The notes: generated by a model not told the origin, from the letters alone. A DNA stretch of 64,000 nucleotides from Nocardia wallacei (GCF_014466955.1 NZ_AP023396.1:2232001-2296000); one strand, 5' to 3'. Shown: positions 53,118 through 61,872, counted from the first letter of the stretch. Numbers and translations: made by a program.

Positions 53118-54494
53118 GTGTCGTACCCCTATTACGGAATTCCCGATATGTCCCTACCCGCGATCGGTTCGCGGATGGGACGCGCATTGACGAGCTGGAT
53201 CGCGGGGGAGGACATTCCCGACGCCACCAGCCCCAGCGAGGTGCAGGACCGGTACAACCGGCAGCGCGATTCCGTTCGTGGTGAGGCGTCGAAGATCGGG
53301 TTCGAGGGCGGGTTCCGGCCCCAATCCGTCCACAGCACAGACAATTTCGAACGACACGACCTGGCGACGTTGCGCGGGAAGGTCGACAAGATCGACCTGA
53401 AGGCCGTCGGTGATCTGGTGCAGGCGTGGCGGCAGATCGGGGTCAAGGAGACGACCTCGCTGCAGACGTTCCAGCTGGCGATGGGGAAGGCCACCGGTGA
53501 GGACATCTGGCGTGGCGAGTCGCGCAAGGCCGCCGCGCAGGCCGTCACCGATTACACGACCCAGGCGTCGCAGGTCGCCAAGGCCGCCGCGCTGACCAGC
53601 AGCAAGCTCTCGGAGTTGCGGACGGGCCTGGAACCGACGAAAGATCTTGTGCCGCATGTGCCGGAGCATCGCTCGGGTGCGAGCAATCTCCGGCACTGGA
53701 TAGCCGGCCGAGGCTGGCGCAACGACGACACGGCGTACGCCAACGCCTACGCCGAGGCCAAACGCGTGCTGCAAACCGTGTACGCACCCGTTGTACGGGA
53801 AAGCGACACGAACGTCCCGCTCATCCCGAAGCCCAACGAGCCGAAACCCGGCCCGCCCGGTGACCAGCCGCCACCGTGGAAGCCCGGCGGCACCGCAACC
53901 GGTGGTCCCATCCCGTCGACCGGTCCGGACGCCAAACCCCCGACGCCGACTGCCGGTGAAGATGGTCCCGGGCCGCAAGGCACGGGCACGGAGAATTCGC
54001 AGCCCGACCCGACCGTCACGGGCCAGTCGGCAGGCACGGAGAATTCGGGGGACCTGACTGCTACCGATCCGGCGTCGACGACTGCGGCCAGTGTGGACGC
54101 GAACGGCACCGGTTCGAACGTACCCGGTTCGTCCCTACCTCGGGGCGGCAGCGGAAGTTCCGGCGGACCCATCGGCACCGGCGGCTCGGGCGGAGTCGGC
54201 GCTGGCGGTGTCGGCCAGGGTGGACCGGGCGGAGTCGGCGCCGGCGTGCCCTTCGCCGGACGCCCCGGCGCAGCCGCCGACGCCGGTGCCCGGCCCGGAT
54301 CGTCCGCCGGTCGTGGCGGCGCCAACGGCATGCCGGGCATGGGAGGCCCGGCCGCCGCGGGCCGCGGTAAAGGCGACAAGGACGAGGACCGCACCAAGAA
54401 CATTCCCGAATACCTGGTGACGAAGGAGCACGGTGACGAGCTGACGGGTATCCCGGACCTGCCGAAGACGGTACCTCCCGTTCTCGGCACATGA
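53118..54494 (+). CDS. PPE-like / WXG100-superfamily secreted protein
   Basis: Product of 458 residues, GTG start. Residues 1-235 are helical (IAGEDIPDATSPSEVQDRY, ESRKAAAQAVTDYTTQ). About 236-415 are Pro/Gly/Ser-rich with Gly-Gly repeats. The end (NIPEYLVTKEHGDELTG, VPPVLG) matches the short conserved C-terminus seen in many actinobacterial ESX-associated proteins. With the small partner before it and EspG after it, export through an ESX system is likely, although no Ecc machinery is in the window. Confidence 0.75.
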   Translation: MSYPYYGIPDMSLPAIGSRMGRALTSWIAGEDIPDATSPSEVQDRYNRQRDSVRGEASKIGFEGGFRPQSVHSTDNFERHDLATLRGKVDKIDLKAVGDLVQAWRQIGVKETTSLQTFQLAMGKATGEDIWRGESRKAAAQAVTDYTTQASQVAKAAALTSSKLSELRTGLEPTKDLVPHVPEHRSGASNLRHWIAGRGWRNDDTAYANAYAEAKRVLQTVYAPVVRESDTNVPLIPKPNEPKPGPPGDQPPPWKPGGTATGGPIPSTGPDAKPPTPTAGEDGPGPQGTGTENSQPDPTVTGQSAGTENSGDLTATDPASTTAASVDANGTGSNVPGSSLPRGGSGSSGGPIGTGGSGGVGAGGVGQGGPGGVGAGVPFAGRPGAAADAGARPGSSAGRGGANGMPGMGGPAAAGRGKGDKDEDRTKNIPEYLVTKEHGDELTGIPDLPKTVPPVLGT

Positions 54495-54587
54495 CGGCGG
54501 CCGTGCTGTCGGCGCGCCCGAAGGGTCGGAAATGTCTGGCCAGCAACATCTTCGGTGCGGCAGGTAGCCGCGTGCAGAGGCCCGCGA

Positions 54588-55358
54588 ATGCGCGCTGACA
54601 GGCAGTGGCGGTTCAGCGCGGCCGAGTTCCGAGTGCTCTGGGATTCGACCGGCCGAGATGTGCTGCCCTACCCGTTGGCGCACCGGTTCACCACCGAACA
54701 CACCCAGGAGGAGGTGAACCGCAGTCGGCAACGGGCGGCGAGCACGGTTCTCCCGCGGCTCGACGAGGATCTCGAACGCGCCGTCACCGTCCTGCTGGCA
54801 CCCGAGGCCCGCGTCGAGATCTCGGGATTTCGCGGACACCGCCGCGAACACCGCATCCGCATCCACGCCGCGGTGCACGACCGCCACGGCGCGATCGCGG
54901 TCCAGCGCCCCGGCCCGGACGACACCACCGGCGGCGACATCCACCTGACGTTCCTCGCTGCCGAGCGGGTGGCCTCCGCATTGGTCGCGAAGTTGCCCGA
55001 ATGCGCTGCGGGACAAGGCCGAACGGTATCCATCCCGGTGGCGGAGCTGGACCGCCCCACCAGCAACGACCCCTGGGTCATCGCCCCGCGAGACCAGCTC
55101 ACACGCCTGTTCAACCGCCCGACCACCGCGACATTCCACATCGCCGTCTACCCGTGGGGCAGCCCCGACAACCGCCACACCGAGGGCCGCAAGGACTTTC
55201 AGATCATCGACTGGGCCGATGACGGCCGCTACGCCTGCTTCGGCGACCGCACCGTCACGGTGAAACCCACCGACTCCACTCGAATGACCGCCCAGCTCCG
55301 GCAGATGCTGTCCCGCACGGTCGCCGAAGTCCGCGACGGCGTGCATCCGCCGCCCTGA
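54588..55358 (+). CDS. EspG-family type VII secretion chaperone
   Basis: Product of 256 residues beginning MRADRQWRFSAAEFRVLW. EspG proteins bind PE-PPE substrates in the cytosol and bring them to the ESX machine. The length, the FSAAEFRVLW start and the C-terminal TVKPTDSTRMTAQLRQML helix fit the family. Position directly after a PPE-like gene supports the call. Confidence 0.8.
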   Translation: MRADRQWRFSAAEFRVLWDSTGRDVLPYPLAHRFTTEHTQEEVNRSRQRAASTVLPRLDEDLERAVTVLLAPEARVEISGFRGHRREHRIRIHAAVHDRHGAIAVQRPGPDDTTGGDIHLTFLAAERVASALVAKLPECAAGQGRTVSIPVAELDRPTSNDPWVIAPRDQLTRLFNRPTTATFHIAVYPWGSPDNRHTEGRKDFQIIDWADDGRYACFGDRTVTVKPTDSTRMTAQLRQMLSRTVAEVRDGVHPPP

Positions 55359-55563
55359 GTCTTACCGCGGCAAACCCACCGAGGACCCGAACCGGTGCCC
55401 GCAACATGATGGACTCGGTCGGCGCGGCACCGTCAGCCCGCGGCGACGGCCCGGGAGCACAACGCACATTCGGCCCGTCGGACGCCGGGCAGCTAGGGTC
55501 GTCCTGTCGTTGGACGGATATGGCCGTGCCGGGACGGCGTTGACGGATGGAGGTCGTCGGTTC

Positions 55564-55959
55564 ATGGCATTGCCACGGGTGGTGTGGTTGGTCGTGGCAG
55601 TCGCGGCGGCCCTGTGGGGCGTGTTCGTCGCAACCGAACCGCTGTACCAAATCTCCTCCTGCGAAGCCGTGAATATGGATGCCGTATGCGGCAATTCGAT
55701 CTTCGCGCGATACGGCGCGGGATTGGTCGCGTTGTCAGCAGTACCGGTCGTCCTCTGCGCGGTCCCTGCCGCACCTGCTCTGCGGCGATACTCCTGGCTT
55801 GCCGCCGCGACGATCCTGCTCATCTCGGCAGCGGCGCTGACCGCCAACGACTCCGTCTTCGGCGCACTGGCCTACTACCTGCCGGTGGGCGTTCTCGCCC
55901 TCGCGGTGGCGTGGCTACAACGGTGGTACGAGCGCCGCCGAAATTCCCTGCCGCAATGA
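55564..55959 (+). CDS. Four-helix membrane protein, unknown
   Basis: Product of 131 residues with about four hydrophobic segments (VVWLVVAVAAALWGVFVA; GAGLVALSAVPVVLCAVPA; WLAAATILLISAAALTA; YYLPVGVLALAVAWL) and a charged C-terminus. Two cysteines lie in the first loop. Convergent with the BFN gene. Not recognised. Confidence 0.7.
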   Translation: MALPRVVWLVVAVAAALWGVFVATEPLYQISSCEAVNMDAVCGNSIFARYGAGLVALSAVPVVLCAVPAAPALRRYSWLAAATILLISAAALTANDSVFGALAYYLPVGVLALAVAWLQRWYERRRNSLPQ

Positions 55960-55967
55960 CTATTCCG

Positions 55968-56450
55968 TCATGCATCCTCAGTGGAAACGCCAGCTGCCTG
56001 ATCGGAGACAGTCGCGCTCTCGTTCTGCTCGCCGGGTGATGGATCGACCCCGTACTCGTTCAACACTCGTTCATCGACGTAGATCGGGGAGCCCACCCGC
56101 ATCGCGATATTGACCGAGTCCGACGTGCGGGCCGGAACTCGTACATTGCCGTGGAAAAGCAACTCGGATTCGAACCTTTCCTCCCGCCGACCCACTACTC
56201 GTACTTCAAGGAGGGGATGTCCGAGCGCCGCAAGGAGGTTTCCGACCAGGTCGTGCGTCAGTGGTTCGACCGGCACTACGCCCTCCCGAGCCAAGACAAC
56301 CGCGGTCGCCTCCGCATCCCCGACATGGATCGGCAGAAAGCGGCGGTCGCCATCGGCCGCGCGCAGCCACAGGACAGCCTGCCTCCGGGGTTCGGCACCC
56401 TCGATCGGTAGATGCTCGATGGTGATGCCTACCACGTGAAGTTCCCGCAC
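55968..56450 (-). CDS. Bifunctional nuclease (BFN) domain protein
   Basis: Product of 160 residues of the DUF151/BFN family: VLWLRAADGDRRFLPIHVGDAEATAV and ESELLFHGN are conserved features, with NIAMRVGSPIYVDERVL near the end. Family members have been linked to RNase/DNase activity in plants and are common in actinobacteria (Rv1829 type). GTG start. The role in the cell is not known. Confidence 0.85.
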   Translation of the reverse strand: MRELHVVGITIEHLPIEGAEPRRQAVLWLRAADGDRRFLPIHVGDAEATAVVLAREGVVPVEPLTHDLVGNLLAALGHPLLEVRVVGRREERFESELLFHGNVRVPARTSDSVNIAMRVGSPIYVDERVLNEYGVDPSPGEQNESATVSDQAAGVSTEDA

Positions 56451-56756
56451 GCCGCCCCTTCCGAACCGTCGGCGAAGGTCAGCGCGATCCTACCGCCGCG
56501 GTCTCCACGTTCCGCAGATGTCGTCGCGCACGGTCTCCACGTTCCGCATCGGCGTTCACCCGGGTCCTGAACGGGGATCCGCAGCGGCTGTCGGCCGGTA
56601 TTTGCCGAGCGGTCTCGCCTCGGCCTCGGAGCCCCATCCGCCGGTGTAACGGCGTGTTTCCTTGTCGTACCGGCAAAGTCATCCGGGATGACTGAGCGTG
56701 CGCCATAATCGTCAATGGCATTGGGCGACACGAGATGTGGCTGAGGGGGCGATGCG
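56451..56756. other. Divergent gene-free region with a duplicated 18-mer
   Basis: About 305 bp between the BFN gene (-) and the membrane protein gene (+). It contains an exact 18-bp direct repeat (CGGTCTCCACGTTCCGCA) at 56499-56516 and 56531-56548, a 32-bp period, on the promoter side of the BFN gene. No gene seen. The repeat could be a regulator site or a replication slip. Confidence 0.55.
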
Positions 56757-57635
56757 GTGGCGGCCGGTACGAACGACTATCTTTCTTTGCTTCCTTCGAC
56801 CTTGCAATGGGTATCGGAGGAACTCGACGCGTTGTCGCCGATACCGTGGTCGTTGTGGATCGGTGGTCTGTTCCCCGTCTACCTTGCCGCGGTGTCCGGT
56901 GCGATCTGGGCGTGGCGGGGCTTCTTCTGGCCTGTTCACTGCGCCTATCCGCATACGAGTAAGGGGTGGCCCTGCCGTAACTGGGTGGCAGGGGAATGGA
57001 GTCGCTGTCGGCACCACAATCGCCCCTTCAAGTACCGATACGGGCATCAAGTGGAGGTCAAGCTTCAGCGTTGGCAGACAGTGCGGCGGGGCAGAATCGT
57101 CGACAGCCCACGGCGCGGGGTCGGGGTGCTGCGGCTCCGGCCGGACGGTTCTACGCTCCTGTACGAGAAAGGCTTTGCCAGGCCGCCCATGGGCGTGGTC
57201 AAACTCTTGCCCACCAAGGCGAAGGAAGGAATTCGGCGACTCCGGGAGGCGCGCCTTCGCACGCCGGAAAATCGGGACGAAACTGTCGGGGCGGTGCAGG
57301 AGAGCTGGGAACCCCTGGCGCAGCGCACCGACATCGCGCAAGGTCTCGAACAGGTAGTGCGGGCCACGCGGTTCGCTACCGTCGCGTTCAGTGTGGCGCT
57401 CGGACTGACCATCCCCGCCATCGTCGTGCATGATCCGGTTCGGACTGCGCTGCAGTATCTGGCGACGTTGGGCTTCGTTCTGGCTTGGGCGGCAACGGAT
57501 TCGGGGATTTACCGGCGTCGGGCCGATTGGCTGAGGGGTGCGTGCCTGAAGTCGCTGAAGTGGTGGCTCTGGGTTTTCGTGCCGGTGGGAGTGGCCAACC
57601 TTTTCTTCGCGGCGGCCAACAAGTCACCGACGTGA
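56757..57635 (+). CDS. Membrane protein, unknown
   Basis: Product of 292 residues from GTG. Hydrophobic segments lie near residues 25-55 (LWIGGLFPVYLAAVSGAIW) and in a C-terminal group (TVAFSVALGLTIPAIVV; YLATLGFVLAWAA; WWLWVFVPVGVANLFFA). A cytosolic loop has several Cys/His (CRNWVAGEWSRCRHHNRPF). Not recognised. Its end is convergent with the dioxygenase gene. Confidence 0.7.
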   Translation: MAAGTNDYLSLLPSTLQWVSEELDALSPIPWSLWIGGLFPVYLAAVSGAIWAWRGFFWPVHCAYPHTSKGWPCRNWVAGEWSRCRHHNRPFKYRYGHQVEVKLQRWQTVRRGRIVDSPRRGVGVLRLRPDGSTLLYEKGFARPPMGVVKLLPTKAKEGIRRLREARLRTPENRDETVGAVQESWEPLAQRTDIAQGLEQVVRATRFATVAFSVALGLTIPAIVVHDPVRTALQYLATLGFVLAWAATDSGIYRRRADWLRGACLKSLKWWLWVFVPVGVANLFFAAANKSPT

Positions 57636-57676
57636 GTTTGCTGGGCGGCCTGGGGCGCCGGTTATGTCAGCGGCGT

Positions 57677-58540
57677 TCAGGGTGTTTCGAGCAGGCGTTT
57701 GGGGTGCATGCCGTTGACCTGGCCGATGAAGGGAGGGTGGATGCTGTAGCCGAGCATGCGGCGGATGTGTTCGGAGACGGTGCGGGCGGTGGTGCGGCCG
57801 GTGGACAGGGTGAAGGCTTCCTGAGGTCGCAGCCAGGGCTCGCAGTACTGGGCTGTGACGGCCAGGCGTGGATGGTCGGAGCGGTTCGCGCCCCCGCCGT
57901 GCCAGAGGGTTCCGAGGAAGAACACGCACGACCCCGGTGACATTTCGACGCTGATGATCGGGTCGGTGTCGGTAGGCCGCCGGTCGGCCCAGCGGTGGCT
58001 GCCCGGGATGACGACGGTGGCGCCGTTGGACGCGGTGAAGGGATCGATGGCCCACACCGTGGCCGCCGAGAGCGGCGGGCGGGGCCGGGCGAGCGGGTAG
58101 AACGCGTCGTCGTGGTGCAGCAGCTGCGTGCTCTCGCCGGGCAGGATGTTGATGACCTGCAGTTGGGACAGTAGGTAATTCGGCAGGAACAGCCGGTCGA
58201 GCAGGGCCAGTACGCGCGGATGATCGACGAGGCGGTCGCAGTCGCGGGTCTTGTCCAGCACGCTGTAGAGCCGTTGGGTGCGTTGGCCTTCGAACATGTT
58301 GCGGCCGGTGTGATCGAGCAGTTTTGCGGCGGTTTCGCGGATGCATGCGCAGTCCTCGGCCGTGATCAGGTCCTCGAGGACGACGTAGCCGTCACGTTCG
58401 AGGGCAGTGATATCGGTGTCGACCACCGCCGAATCCACTGTGAAACCGGAGCTTTCGGTCGACTTGTAGCGGCGCGCCAGGTCGCTGCCCAGATCTTCGA
58501 GTTCGGTGACAGTGCCATAGGAGGGAGTCTCGTGGTTCAT
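57677..58540 (-). CDS. Phytanoyl-CoA dioxygenase-family Fe(II)/2-oxoglutarate oxygenase
   Basis: Product of 287 residues. The iron ligands are seen in LLHHDDAF (HxD) and VIPGSHRW (distal His), with a conserved Arg in NRSDHPRLAV for 2-oxoglutarate. The start ATG at 58540 overlaps the TetR stop (ATGA) and is preceded by GAGGAAG. Members hydroxylate lipids, amino acids or natural products; the substrate here is unknown. The pair is probably co-transcribed and self-regulated by the TetR protein. Confidence 0.85.
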   Translation of the reverse strand: MNHETPSYGTVTELEDLGSDLARRYKSTESSGFTVDSAVVDTDITALERDGYVVLEDLITAEDCACIRETAAKLLDHTGRNMFEGQRTQRLYSVLDKTRDCDRLVDHPRVLALLDRLFLPNYLLSQLQVINILPGESTQLLHHDDAFYPLARPRPPLSAATVWAIDPFTASNGATVVIPGSHRWADRRPTDTDPIISVEMSPGSCVFFLGTLWHGGGANRSDHPRLAVTAQYCEPWLRPQEAFTLSTGRTTARTVSEHIRRMLGYSIHPPFIGQVNGMHPKRLLETP

Positions 58541-59142
58541 GGTGTGTCTTCCTCTTCGCTGAGTCCCACAGCTCCGGAGACGAACGCCCAGAGCTGGTCG
58601 ATGACGGACTCCGGAGCCGGACGAGGGGTACGGGTGAGCGCGACAGAGACCATGGCGTTGGTGCCGCCGAGGGTGGCGGCGGCCAGGTACTCCGGGTCTC
58701 GATCGGTCGGGATTTCGCCCTGGTGCTGGGCACGTCGCATATTGCGGGCACCGAGTTCGACGAGCATGGTCAGCCGCGCGGTGTGCGCGGCCGCCACCTC
58801 GCCGTCGCCGACCAGGCCACCGAGCACGATCGGGGCCAGCGGCTCCCCGTAGAGAAACCCTACCCAATCCCGGATCCGATGCTGTTCCCTTGCAGCCCAG
58901 CTGGTTTCGGTGTATTCGCGCAGCGCCGCAGCCTCGCAGAGCCGATCGTAGAACGACTCGAGCACCGCGATCAGCAATCCGGTGCGGGTGCCGAAGTACC
59001 GATACGGCAGCCCCGTGCTGACGCCCGCGCGCCGTGCGACCGCCGCGACCTCCAACTGCCCGGTCTCCCGCAACTCATCCGCCGCGGCCTGCAACAGATT
59101 CTGGCGCGCGGCGCTGCCGCGCGCGGTTACTGTCTTGCTCAC
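58537..59142 (-). CDS. TetR-family transcriptional regulator
   Basis: Product of 201 residues from the GTG at 59142. The HTH (AAVARRAGVSTGLPYRYFGTRTGLL) lies at about residues 28-52, followed by a helical ligand domain. It overlaps the downstream dioxygenase gene by ATGA. A 15-bp perfect palindrome lies 15 bp before its start, so autorepression is likely. Confidence 0.9.
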   Translation of the reverse strand: MSKTVTARGSAARQNLLQAAADELRETGQLEVAAVARRAGVSTGLPYRYFGTRTGLLIAVLESFYDRLCEAAALREYTETSWAAREQHRIRDWVGFLYGEPLAPIVLGGLVGDGEVAAAHTARLTMLVELGARNMRRAQHQGEIPTDRDPEYLAAATLGGTNAMVSVALTRTPRPAPESVIDQLWAFVSGAVGLSEEEDTP

Positions 59143-59156
59143 CGCCCGATGGTAAG

Positions 59157-59171
59157 TTGAGTTCAACTCAA
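59157..59171. promoter_or_regulatory. Palindromic TetR operator candidate
   Basis: TTGAGTTCAACTCAA is a perfect inverted repeat (7-bp arms around one C) immediately upstream of the TetR start codon. Position and size suit a TetR-family binding site controlling the TetR-dioxygenase operon. Confidence 0.75.
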
Positions 59172-59286
59172 TTGGCAAGTGTCGAGAGGCAGCCGGTTCA
59201 ACGTGCCGCAGCACGCACCGTGCCGATCGAATCCCCAGGGCTTCTCGGGCCGGGGAATCGCCTGGTCGAAGGTTTAGAGTCGGGTC

Positions 59287-59529
59287 ATGAAAGACCGTGC
59301 TGTGCTGATCGCGGGTTTGATCGGTGGTGTTGTCGGCGTGGTGTCGGCGAGTCCGTTCGCTCTGTACTTCGGGTTCGGGAATCCTGTGTTCGCCACCGTC
59401 GTTGTCGGCGTGGGGATTTTGCTGGCTGGAGCCGGAATGGTCGGTGGCTTGTGTGCTGCGCTGGCGTGGGCTGTCGAGGCGGATCGGCGTAGCGGTGGTT
59501 ACCGCTGTCGTGGTGTGGGCCGGGTGTAG
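59287..59529 (+). CDS. Small membrane protein, unknown
   Basis: Product of 80 residues with two transmembrane helices (AVLIAGLIGGVVGVVSA; TVVVGVGILLAGAGMVGGL) and a short basic tail. Divergent from the TetR gene. No family recognised. Confidence 0.6.
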   Translation: MKDRAVLIAGLIGGVVGVVSASPFALYFGFGNPVFATVVVGVGILLAGAGMVGGLCAALAWAVEADRRSGGYRCRGVGRV

Positions 59530-59617
59530 CCGGCCAAGTCGATGTTAAGTCGATTGCAAGTCCGGGCCGTTGTCATTGCCGACAGTCAGGTATGGCTCGG
59601 ACAGGAGTTGGGACGAC

Positions 59618-60142
59618 GTGAATCGACGAGCGAGTACGGCCATCGGGGTTGCGGCACTGGGGATTGCGGCCTTGGGGATTGTGGCGCCGCAGGCGGCCGC
59701 TGATCGGGGGCCGGAGGTGGAAACGCATACGCTCGCGCCCGGAATCTGGTGCACCGGAACGGTGTGCCGCAACGACACCGAACAGACCCACCGTATCGAC
59801 TGGGAGGCGATCTGCCACAACCCCGGAGCGACGCAGGAATGGGTCACGGTGCCGGGGCAACATACCTGGGTGGGACCGCACAGCTGGGTGGGTCTGCGCG
59901 CGGACTGCCCGGTCGAGCAGGAACCCGGCAGATGGGTGCAGGACCCGCCCTATTACACGGGAACCTACAGCAATGGCCCGGGCTATTACGTGTATCCCCA
60001 GCCGCGCTGGGAATCCGGCGCCACCCACAGGGGTGTGGTGCGGGACGCGGGGTACACCGGTGCGGTCCCGGACAATTCGCAGCCGCCCGCCCCCACACCG
60101 CTCCAATATCTCCTGGGCCTTCCCAGCGGGTCGGCGGGCTGA
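59618..60142 (+). CDS. Secreted protein, unknown
   Basis: Product of 174 residues from GTG at 59618 with AGGAG upstream. A signal peptide (NRRASTAIGVAALGIAALG, cleavage near AAA-DRG) is followed by a soluble region with four Cys (WCTGTVC, ICHN, DCP) and a Tyr/Pro-rich part (YYTGTYSNGPGYYVYPQP). Exported Nocardia-type protein of unknown role. Confidence 0.75.
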   Translation: MNRRASTAIGVAALGIAALGIVAPQAAADRGPEVETHTLAPGIWCTGTVCRNDTEQTHRIDWEAICHNPGATQEWVTVPGQHTWVGPHSWVGLRADCPVEQEPGRWVQDPPYYTGTYSNGPGYYVYPQPRWESGATHRGVVRDAGYTGAVPDNSQPPAPTPLQYLLGLPSGSAG

Positions 60143-60217
60143 ACGAGTTCCCCGGCGAGTCCGGCATCTGCACCGTGTGGGCGGCCGGACCGACGAATTG
60201 CCTACCGGCCGTGGCGG

Positions 60218-61081
60218 TTACAGCGCGAGCATGGCCGCGGCGACCTGGTCGGCCGCCCTATGCCGCAGCGCGGTTCCCATATCGTCGAGAACGAGCAGTC
60301 GGGCGCGGGGGATTTCGGCGGCGAGGGCCTCGCCGTTGCCGACCGGGAAGAACGGGTCGGCTCGACCGTGCACCACGAGTGTGGGGAGGTCGAGCGAACC
60401 GAGCCGGTCGCGCCAGCGTGGGGCGCAGTCGATGCGGGAGAACACCATCCCGAGTTGGTTCGCCTGATGCACCGCGGGATCGCTGGAGGGTGTCCGATCC
60501 CAGATCCGGGCCGCCGTCGTTCGCGCTTGCTCCGGATCGTTGCCCAGCGGTTCGGCACCTGCCGCGGCGAACTCGGCTACAGCGTCCCGGTCGGTCCAAT
60601 CCGGCATCGGACGGGAGAACAGCGCGCCCAGGACCGCGTGGTCGTGGTCCGGCAGGTCCGCATCGACCGGGCCCGGCGCCACCGGCCGCGTGCCGACGAG
60701 GGTGAGCGCGGAGAAGACGTCTGGATGATCCAGCGCGGCGACCTGAGCGACCATCCCGCCCACCCCGATACCACCGAGATGAGCGGTCCCGGCCCCCAGC
60801 ACCTCGACCAGCGCGGCCGCGTCGGCGACCAGGTCTCGCAGGTCGTACGCCGGATTCTCCGGGTCCACGGTCGTCGATGCGCCGGAGTCGCGCAGGTCGT
60901 AGCGGACCACGCGGCGCCCGCCCGCCGCCAGCCGCTCGCACAGCGGGTCGGGCCAGGACAACATCGTCGTGCCACCCGCCAGCAGCACGAGCGGATCCTG
61001 CGCGCGGCCGAAACTCTCGATGCCCAGATCCACACCGTTCGCCCGTACCGAGGTCGTGCTCGATCGTGTCGGTCTCGCCAT
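60218..61081 (-). CDS. Alpha/beta-hydrolase-fold protein lacking the catalytic Ser
   Basis: Product of 287 residues; start ATG at 61081 behind GGAGG. The fold is clear (LVLLAGGTTMLSWPD; RVVRYDLRDSGAST; VVHGRADPFFP with the acid residue). The nucleophile elbow, normally G-x-S-x-G, reads GGIGVGG, with Gly (GGG codon) where Ser is expected, and the C-terminal Gly-His motif reads MGTALRHRA, without the usual His. It is therefore likely a non-hydrolytic member, or uses another mechanism. Nearest active relatives would be aclacinomycin methylesterase-like hydrolases. Confidence 0.8.
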   Translation of the reverse strand: MARPTRSSTTSVRANGVDLGIESFGRAQDPLVLLAGGTTMLSWPDPLCERLAAGGRRVVRYDLRDSGASTTVDPENPAYDLRDLVADAAALVEVLGAGTAHLGGIGVGGMVAQVAALDHPDVFSALTLVGTRPVAPGPVDADLPDHDHAVLGALFSRPMPDWTDRDAVAEFAAAGAEPLGNDPEQARTTAARIWDRTPSSDPAVHQANQLGMVFSRIDCAPRWRDRLGSLDLPTLVVHGRADPFFPVGNGEALAAEIPRARLLVLDDMGTALRHRAADQVAAAMLAL

Positions 61082-61442
61082 ACCTGCCTCCTGTCTGTCG
61101 TACACCCCGAAGGTCCCGACGGCAGATCCACCCGAAAATAATCGGTGCCAGGATCCGGTCATGTGGTCGTGCCGATGTACTCGCATATCGGGCGCGGCGT
61201 TATCGCGAAGCCGCAGCGCAACTATCCTGCTCTTCGAACTCCGGCTGCGGTGTGTGCGAGGCGAATACGTGCCGGGTTTCGCGGGCGTGAGGTGCGCGAG
61301 ATCGTGAACTCGGCGTGCTTGCTCCGCGCCCGGCATTTATCTACTGTCTACGTACGTAGGCAGTAGTTGTGGTTGGATCGGCCCAGTGCGGTTCCGACCG
61401 GCTTTCCCCGTCGTTTTCGGTGGGGCGGAAAGGATGTGCACG
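61082..61442. other. Divergent gene-free region
   Basis: About 360 bp between the hydrolase-like gene (-) and the secreted protein gene (+). Short frames on the plus strand lack ribosome-binding sites. The notable element is the palindrome at 61341-61366. Confidence 0.45.
61341..61366. promoter_or_regulatory. 26-bp near-perfect palindrome, operator candidate
   Basis: The half-sites CTACTGTCTACGT and ACGTAGGCAGTAG match as inverted repeats with one mismatched pair. It lies 77 bp upstream of the secreted protein ATG and 260 bp from the hydrolase-like start. Size and symmetry suit a TetR- or GntR-type dimer. The partner regulator is not known. Confidence 0.6.
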
Positions 61443-61805
61443 ATGACGAATTCCGAGAATCTGTCGCGCCGGATGGCGGCAGGAGCGGTCGCCGCGGTCG
61501 CGGTGGCGGCCGGTGTGGCCGTTGCTTTCTCGGCCCCCGCGTCCGCGGAGACCGCCGTTGTCGCCGAGCCCGGTGCCGTGACGGTGGAAGAAGTGCACGG
61601 TAAGGGCAATGGGAATCGCGGCAAGGGCAACAACCGTGGCCGCGGTTGGGACCGCGGGCCGGGCTGGGATCGCGGCTGGGACCGTGGCTGGAATCGCGGC
61701 TGGGATCGCGGCCCCGGCTGGAATGGCCCCGGCTGGAACGGCCCGGGTTGGAATGGCCCCGGTTGGAACGGTTTCCGGCTGCCCGGCACCGGCAGCGCTT
61801 TCTGA
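61443..61805 (+). CDS. Secreted Gly/Trp/Arg/Asn-rich repeat protein
   Basis: Product of 120 residues. A signal peptide (RRMAAGAVAAVAVAAGVAVA, cleavage near ASA-ET) is followed from about residue 57 by repeats of the types GWDRGWDRG and GPGWNGPGWNG. No enzyme motif. Such tails could bind cell-wall polymers, but this is speculation. An ATG three codons upstream is an alternative start. Confidence 0.75.
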   Translation: MTNSENLSRRMAAGAVAAVAVAAGVAVAFSAPASAETAVVAEPGAVTVEEVHGKGNGNRGKGNNRGRGWDRGPGWDRGWDRGWNRGWDRGPGWNGPGWNGPGWNGPGWNGFRLPGTGSAF

Positions 61806-61872
61806 CCCGGCGCGCCGAAAAGGCGCGAATGCCCAGCGTCCTACGCTTCTCGGTCCGGAGCAGGTGAGTGGA

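Noticed and set aside
61145..61366. Small plus-strand gene upstream of the secreted repeat protein
   Set aside because: No ribosome-binding site, atypical composition, and it runs through the palindrome.
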